8,619 nt of DNA from WTAW01 sp050124775 (GTDB lineage Bacteria; Acidobacteriota; Aminicenantia; Aminicenantales; Aminicenantaceae). Both the position numbers and the translations under genes were made by a program. The notes beneath the pieces were generated by a model. The model was not told the origin of the DNA. It ran no database searches and saw only the letters and a list, made by a program, of their open reading frames with translations. Where the stretch lies: NCBI GenBank assembly GCA_050124775.1, contig JASFEP010000186.1:1-8619 (forward strand). Direction: 5' to 3'. Shown piece after piece: positions 4,650-8,619 of the stretch; the first letter of the stretch is position 1; the number at the start of each line of letters is the position of its first letter.

Positions 4650-7001
4650 TTGAAAACATTACCCAGATTACTATCATTGGTAGTTTTTGGAATTTTGTTG
4701 ATTGTTGCCTTTAATGCGATCGCAAATTCTCATCTGCAACATCAAAAGCAGCAAGACAATCTCGTGCTTACAGAGGAAGATTATCTGCGTGCTGAGAAGT
4801 TCATGAGCTTTCATACAGACCCGTTGGTTTACGGGGGAAGTGTGAGGCCCACCTGGATCGGAGAAGATTGCTTCTGGTACCGGAACACGATCCCAGAAGG
4901 GCATGAATTCGTTTGGGTGGATGTGAAGGAAAAGCAGAGAAAAAGAGCCTTCGACCATGAAAAATTAGCTTCGGCATTGTCGCAGGCTATGGGAGAGTCG
5001 TACGAACCCTTCAAACTGCCTTTCGATAGCATAGAATTCTCTAAAGACCGGAATTCTCTCATTTTTACAGTTGAATCTACGAAGTGCACTTATGATATGC
5101 ATACAGGTCAGTGTTTAACAGAAGAAATCGATGTCGAAATGCACCGCAACATGATGGTTTCACCCGATGGGAAACTCGGGGCCTTTATCCGTGACTATAA
5201 TCTTTGGATCAGAGACCTTGAGACCAAAGAGGAAACGCAGCTTACGAGCGATGGCGTGGAGGATTTTGGCTATGCAACGAACAACGCCGGCTGGATAAAG
5301 AGCGACCGGCCTGTTGTGCTCTGGTCTCCCGATTCCAAGAAGATCGCCACCTTCCAGCATGATGGCAGAGGTCGCGGAGAGATGTACCTTGTGACGACCA
5401 ACGTGGGACATCCCAAGTTGGAGGCATGGAAGTATCCCCTACCCGGAGACAAGGAGATCTTTAGCATCCATCGAGTCGTGATCCAGATCGATGGTCCCCG
5501 GATCGTACGGCTTCAGATGCCTCCTGATCCCCATCGGTCCACGGTCACCGATCACATCGCTCTGCGGACTGGAGAGCTGGCCGACGCCGAATGGAGCCCA
5601 GGTTCATCAAAACTGGCTTTTTGCTCCGTTTCCCGAGACCACAAACATGTCGTGCTCCGCATGGCCGATCCGAAAACAGGCGCGGTGCGGGATGTGCTCG
5701 AGGAAAAAGTCGATACGTTTTTTGAATCAGGATACAACATGGTGAACTGGCATGTGCTGCCCGAATCGAACGAAGCGATCTGGTTCTCGGAGCGTGACGA
5801 TTGGGGACATCTCTATCTCTATGATCTAAATACCGGGAAACTGAAAAAGCGAATCACCGGCGGAAGCTGGGCGGTCCTCCAGGTCTTGCACCTAGATCGA
5901 AAAGAGCGCGTGATTTACTTTACGGGTGCCGGCCGGGAACAGGGCGATCCCTATTACCATTATCTCTATCGAGTGGGCATAGACGGATCCGATGTGGAGC
6001 TCCTGACTCCTATAAATTCTCACCATACGATATCCTTCTCCCCGAATGGATCTTACTTCGTGGACAGCTATTCGACACCGGTAGAGTCGCCTGTCACCGA
6101 AGTTTTTGACAACAAGGGATGGAAAATCCTGGCAATCGAGAAAGCCGACATCTCCCAGCTCATCGAGGAAGTAAATTGGGTACCGCCTATCCCCTTTACG
6201 GTCAAGGCCCGCGATGGCAAAACCGACCTCTATGGATACATGTTCAAACCCACTCATTTCGATCCCGATAATAAATACCCCATCGTCAACTACATCTATC
6301 CTGGTCCTCAATCTGGGAGCGTGCGCGGCCGCAGTTTTTCGGCTTCGCGATCTGACAAACAGGCTCTGGCCGAGCTGGGCTTCATCGTAGTTTCTCTCGA
6401 TGCTATGGGAACGCCCCAGCGGTCGAAATCATTCCACGAAGCCTATTATGGAAACATGGGGGATAATGGCATTCCCGACCAGATCACCGGTATGAAACAG
6501 CTCGCCGAGAGACATCCTTGGATCGACATCGATCGAGCGGGCATTTATGGGGGATCGGGTGGTGGATTCGCATCCACGGATGCTATTCTCAGGTATCCCG
6601 ATTTTTTCAAGGTGGCTGTGAGCGGTTCCGGGAATCATGACAACCGCTGCTACGAGGACGACTGGGGAGAGAAGTGGCAAGGTTTGCTCGAAACATATCC
6701 GGACGGAACCACCAATTACGATAACCAGGCGAACCAACTTCTGGCCAAGAACCTGAAGGGAAAGCTCCTGCTAGCCCATGGTACCATGGACTCCAACGTT
6801 CCCATGTACAACACTCTTCTTGTCGTTAACGAACTTATCGCGCACAACAAGGATTTCGACCTCCTTCTGCTTCCCAACCGAGGTCATGGGATCGGGCGTG
6901 AATCCTACTACACGAGGCGCCGGTGGGATTATTTCGTCAAACATCTTTTGGGTGCAGAACCACCCAAAGAATACAAGTTCCGGATGGATTCACAACGCTG
7001 A
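4650..7001 (+). CDS. Exported S9 family serine peptidase, DPP-IV-like
   Basis: This encodes 783 residues from TTG 4650. AGGAGG at 4638-4643 lies six bases upstream and the resulting N-terminus is a clean signal peptide (MKTLPRLL, hydrophobic core, AIA|N at residue 25). An in-frame ATG at 4605 would add 15 charged and mixed residues and has no ribosome site. Residues about 100-480 form the DPP-IV type N-terminal beta-propeller (GYATNNAGWIKSDRPVVLWSP at about 207-227, SERDDWGHLYLYD at 380-392). Residues about 560-770 are the alpha/beta-hydrolase S9 domain. The catalytic triad is Ser636 in GGSGGG, Asp714 in HGTMDSNVP and His746 in NRGHGIG. The nucleophile motif differs from GWSYGG of classical DPP-IV, and I see no YEEE-like amine-binding motif, so dipeptidyl-peptidase specificity is uncertain. 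It probably acts on peptides in the periplasm. The length is normal and the gene appears monocistronic. Confidence 0.93.
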   Translation: MKTLPRLLSLVVFGILLIVAFNAIANSHLQHQKQQDNLVLTEEDYLRAEKFMSFHTDPLVYGGSVRPTWIGEDCFWYRNTIPEGHEFVWVDVKEKQRKRAFDHEKLASALSQAMGESYEPFKLPFDSIEFSKDRNSLIFTVESTKCTYDMHTGQCLTEEIDVEMHRNMMVSPDGKLGAFIRDYNLWIRDLETKEETQLTSDGVEDFGYATNNAGWIKSDRPVVLWSPDSKKIATFQHDGRGRGEMYLVTTNVGHPKLEAWKYPLPGDKEIFSIHRVVIQIDGPRIVRLQMPPDPHRSTVTDHIALRTGELADAEWSPGSSKLAFCSVSRDHKHVVLRMADPKTGAVRDVLEEKVDTFFESGYNMVNWHVLPESNEAIWFSERDDWGHLYLYDLNTGKLKKRITGGSWAVLQVLHLDRKERVIYFTGAGREQGDPYYHYLYRVGIDGSDVELLTPINSHHTISFSPNGSYFVDSYSTPVESPVTEVFDNKGWKILAIEKADISQLIEEVNWVPPIPFTVKARDGKTDLYGYMFKPTHFDPDNKYPIVNYIYPGPQSGSVRGRSFSASRSDKQALAELGFIVVSLDAMGTPQRSKSFHEAYYGNMGDNGIPDQITGMKQLAERHPWIDIDRAGIYGGSGGGFASTDAILRYPDFFKVAVSGSGNHDNRCYEDDWGEKWQGLLETYPDGTTNYDNQANQLLAKNLKGKLLLAHGTMDSNVPMYNTLLVVNELIAHNKDFDLLLLPNRGHGIGRESYYTRRRWDYFVKHLLGAEPPKEYKFRMDSQR

Positions 7002-7033
7002 GCCCAAAAACAGATACAGCAACAATAGAAGCC

Positions 7034-7056
7034 GATTTCCGCAAATCTCGATTTTT
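7034..7056 (+). terminator. Weak possible terminator after the S9 peptidase gene
   Basis: GATTT (7034-7038) and AAATC (7043-7047) can pair across CCGC, and TTTTT follows at 7052-7056 after a 4-nt gap. The stem is only 5 bp and AT-rich, so this is a poor terminator. It is the best T-tract hairpin seen within 60 bp of the stop codon. Confidence 0.2.
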
Positions 7057-7115
7057 GATGAGTGGCACTTCCCTGCTCACACATTCCAATGATTTGTTTG
7101 GTTTGTATTCTTGTT

Positions 7116-7131
7116 TCCGATTTGAATCGGA
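7116..7131. repeat. 16-bp inverted repeat TCCGATT-TG-AATCGGA
   Basis: It has perfect 7-bp arms around a 2-bp centre, in the 293-bp gap between the S9 gene and padR. It could be an operator or a small hairpin; no T-tract follows. It lies 17 bp upstream of another perfect palindrome (7148-7163) of different sequence. Confidence 0.55.
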
Positions 7132-7147
7132 TTCCATATTTCCTGAA

Positions 7148-7163
7148 CGTACGAATTCGTACG
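7148..7163. repeat. 16-bp perfect palindrome CGTACGAATTCGTACG
   Basis: It is self-complementary over all 16 bases and followed by CTTTTCTG. As RNA it would need a 4-nt loop, leaving a 6-bp stem with a short U run, so terminator function for the S9 transcript is possible but weak. A DNA-binding site for a dimeric regulator is equally possible. Confidence 0.55.
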
Positions 7164-7253
7164 CTTTTCTGTGCAAAAACGAACAGTCTTATTGTTTATG
7201 TGGGGAAAAAATGTGATCTTACCCCATAAGAGAAAAGTTGGCATACAAGTTGC

Positions 7254-7274
7254 ATATATAGCAGTGCTATATAT
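7254..7274. promoter_or_regulatory. Candidate PadR operator: 21-bp inverted repeat upstream of padR
   Basis: The arms ATATATAGC (7254-7262) and GCTATATAT (7266-7274) are perfect inverted complements over 9 bp with an AGT spacer. The centre is about 31 bp before the padR ATG. The arms supply the only -10-like sequences here (TATATA 7255-7260, TATAAA 7272-7277), so a bound dimer should block transcription. No -35 with ideal spacing was found; TTGCAT (7250-7255) with TATAAA at 16 bp is the nearest. PadR proteins commonly repress their own operons through AT-rich dyads. That this dyad is the PadR site is inference from position and symmetry. Confidence 0.6.
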
Positions 7275-7294
7275 AAAGCTCTGCGAGGTATAAG

Positions 7295-7633
7295 ATGATT
7301 TCAAAAGCGCTCATCGCGGCATCGACAAAACCACTTCTTCTTTCGATCCTTCGGGATGGAGAAACCTATGGTTACCAGATTATAAAACAAATGAAAATCC
7401 TATCCGGTGGTCATTTGGAATGGTCTTTCGGGATGCTCTACCCGGTCCTTCATCGCCTAGAGAAAGATGGTTTCATCGCAGCCAAATGGAAAAAATCCGA
7501 CAAAGGCAGGCTCCGCAAATACTACCGGTTGACAGATGCGGGAAGAGAGGAGCTTGACAGGGAGAAAGCCCAGTGGATGACCGTCCAGGGCGTATTTTCC
7601 AAACTGTGGAGTTCATCGGAGGTCCGTTCGTGA
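7295..7633 (+). CDS. PadR family winged-helix transcriptional regulator
   Basis: This encodes 112 residues from ATG 7295, with GAGG at 7285-7288 six bases upstream. Nearly the whole protein is the PadR N-terminal winged-helix domain. Residues about 13-33 carry LLLSIL..GETYGYQI, followed by the recognition-helix region with WSFGMLYPVLHRLEKDGFI, and the wing with GRLRKYYRLTDAGREEL. The usual short PadR length (about 110) and the C-terminal helix for dimerisation fit a compact PadR-s2 type regulator. The last 4 nt overlap the GTG start of the permease gene, so the two are almost certainly co-transcribed and translationally coupled. PadR regulators paired with permease-prefix FtsX transporters are common in FCB-like and Acidobacteria-like genomes. 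The expected role is ligand-relieved repression of its own operon through the dyad at 7254-7274. The ligand is unknown. Confidence 0.93.
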   Translation: MISKALIAASTKPLLLSILRDGETYGYQIIKQMKILSGGHLEWSFGMLYPVLHRLEKDGFIAAKWKKSDKGRLRKYYRLTDAGREELDREKAQWMTVQGVFSKLWSSSEVRS

Positions 7634-8619
7634 AATATCCGAAAAAATCTTCCGCGCAATTCAACATCGATGAGGCCATCTCGGATTGGATCCGGCAATT
7701 GAGACGAGGAGCGGTCCTCGAGGACGGGATGATCGCCGAACTGGAGGCCCACCTACGGGATGAGGTAGAGGATCTCATCGATGAAGGAAAGAGCCCTGAA
7801 GAAGCATTTGACGCGGCGACGGCGTCTGTCGAGAGTGCTGATGTGATTGGACGCGAGTACTACAAAACTTATTCTCATGGACTTCTAGCGACACCACCAG
7901 GCAGCGGGCGGGGATTTACACCCGCTCTCTTCCTGAACGCCATAAAAATATCGTTCCGCAAGATCCGGCGCCAAAAATGGTACTCACTGATCTCCGTTAC
8001 CGGTTTAGCCGTCGGGATCGCTTGTTCCATCCTGATCCTTCTTTGGGTCAATCACCAACTCTCCTATGACAGGTTCCACGAGAATGCTGAGGACATATAC
8101 AGAGTGATCATGGAAGATCCTTTGAGTGACAGCGTCTCGGTTCATCCCTGGCTGCCTTTCCCTCTCGGACCTGCTCTCCAGAACGAGTGTTCTGAAATTA
8201 CCGCCTTTTCCCGGTATCGCCCCGACAATATGGTCGTCCGCTACAAGGAAAAATCCTTTACAGAAACAGATTTTTTGACCGTCGATCCCTCTTTCTTCAA
8301 GATTTTTTCTTTTCCTTTCCATCAGGGAGATCCTTCCGTAGCCCTTACCAACCCGAATTCGATCGTGATTCGGGACACAATGGTCACAAAGTATTTCGGT
8401 AACGAAGAGCCCATAGGAAAGGTCCTCAACCTCAGCGGAAGAGCGGACATGACCGTATCCGGCGTCGTTCACATCCCCGATGAGTCTGATTTTCAGTACG
8501 ATTTTTTCTTTACATTCCGATCCTATCCCCAGTTCAATATCGACCTGGCTGCCTTGGAAGCCAACTGGAGCGGCAAGAACTATCAAATATATCTGGTGCT
8601 TCAGAAAGGCAGTTCGTCT
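7630..8619 (+). CDS. FtsX/MacB-type ABC transporter permease with N-terminal prefix domain, C-terminus beyond the window
   Basis: GTG 7630 overlaps the padR stop (GTGA) and has GGAGG at 7618-7622, seven bases upstream. The frame is open for 330 codons to the right edge. Residues about 10-75 (IRQLRRGAVLEDGMIAELEA, HLRDEVEDLIDEGKSPEEAF) form the cytoplasmic alpha-helical 'permease prefix' region found in PadR-linked permeases. A single transmembrane segment spans about 118-140 (ISVTGLAVGIACSILILL), preceded by basic FRKIRRQKW and followed by the family signature LSYDRFHENAEDIYRV. The rest is a MacB-like periplasmic domain (about 145 onward, with VDPSFFKIFSFPF and a KYFG..EPIGK motif). The FtsX core and remaining transmembrane segments would lie outside the window. 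The family normally needs a separate ABC ATPase, and none is visible here. The substrate is unknown; envelope stress, lipid or peptide export are typical guesses. Confidence 0.92.
   Translation, partial: MKYPKKSSAQFNIDEAISDWIRQLRRGAVLEDGMIAELEAHLRDEVEDLIDEGKSPEEAFDAATASVESADVIGREYYKTYSHGLLATPPGSGRGFTPALFLNAIKISFRKIRRQKWYSLISVTGLAVGIACSILILLWVNHQLSYDRFHENAEDIYRVIMEDPLSDSVSVHPWLPFPLGPALQNECSEITAFSRYRPDNMVVRYKEKSFTETDFLTVDPSFFKIFSFPFHQGDPSVALTNPNSIVIRDTMVTKYFGNEEPIGKVLNLSGRADMTVSGVVHIPDESDFQYDFFFTFRSYPQFNIDLAALEANWSGKNYQIYLVLQKGSSS

Noticed and set aside
7196..7229. TTATG-GGGG / CCCCATAA stem with one bulged base upstream of padR
   Set aside because: A 16-nt loop, a bulge and no T-tract make function unclear. 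It resembles no riboswitch I know, so it is not listed as a feature.
8005..8586. 193-residue minus-strand frame
   Set aside because: It is antisense to the well-supported permease gene and has no recognisable domain.

Overview
The window looks like chromosomal DNA of a Gram-negative bacterium. The genes include a lipoprotein peptidase, three Sec-exported proteins, and a PadR regulator overlapping an FtsX/MacB-type permease with a cytoplasmic prefix region. From memory of protein families, this mix fits the FCB group and its neighbours (Bacteroidota/Rhodothermota-like, Calditrichota, KSB1-like lineages). That placement is an inference and no rRNA or other marker gene is present to test it.

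Layout. Positions 1-2680 carry two minus-strand M3 metallopeptidases: a Dcp-type lipoprotein cut by the left edge (1-544) and an exported PepF-type oligoendopeptidase (800-2680). They are separated by two similar tandem terminator hairpins and a sigma70-like promoter. Positions 2806-4276 form a patchwork: the 3' remnant of an ABC-transporter permease (+), an intact exported pentapeptide-repeat protein (3200-3967, +), and the 3' remnant of an M20 peptidase (-). Positions 4277-4649 are non-coding and contain an array of 20-bp direct repeats (six clear copies, 4429-4548, plus a degenerate one at 4409). It sits about 100 bp upstream of a large exported S9/DPP-IV-like serine peptidase (4650-7001). 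A 293-bp gap follows with two perfect short palindromes and a 21-bp inverted repeat just upstream of padR. padR (7295-7633) overlaps by 4 nt a permease gene (7630 to beyond the right edge).

How the parts may work together. Three intact or edge-cut peptidase genes and one peptidase remnant, from four families or subfamilies (M3A, M3B, M20, S9) and all apparently exported or envelope-bound where the N-terminus is visible, suggest a locus for breaking down oligopeptides outside the cytoplasm. The PadR-permease pair is probably a separate autoregulated module that controls an envelope efflux or stress permease. Its ATPase is not in the window. No complete known defence or mobile system was recognised. 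The most unexplained features are the 20-bp repeat array and the padR-proximal palindrome.
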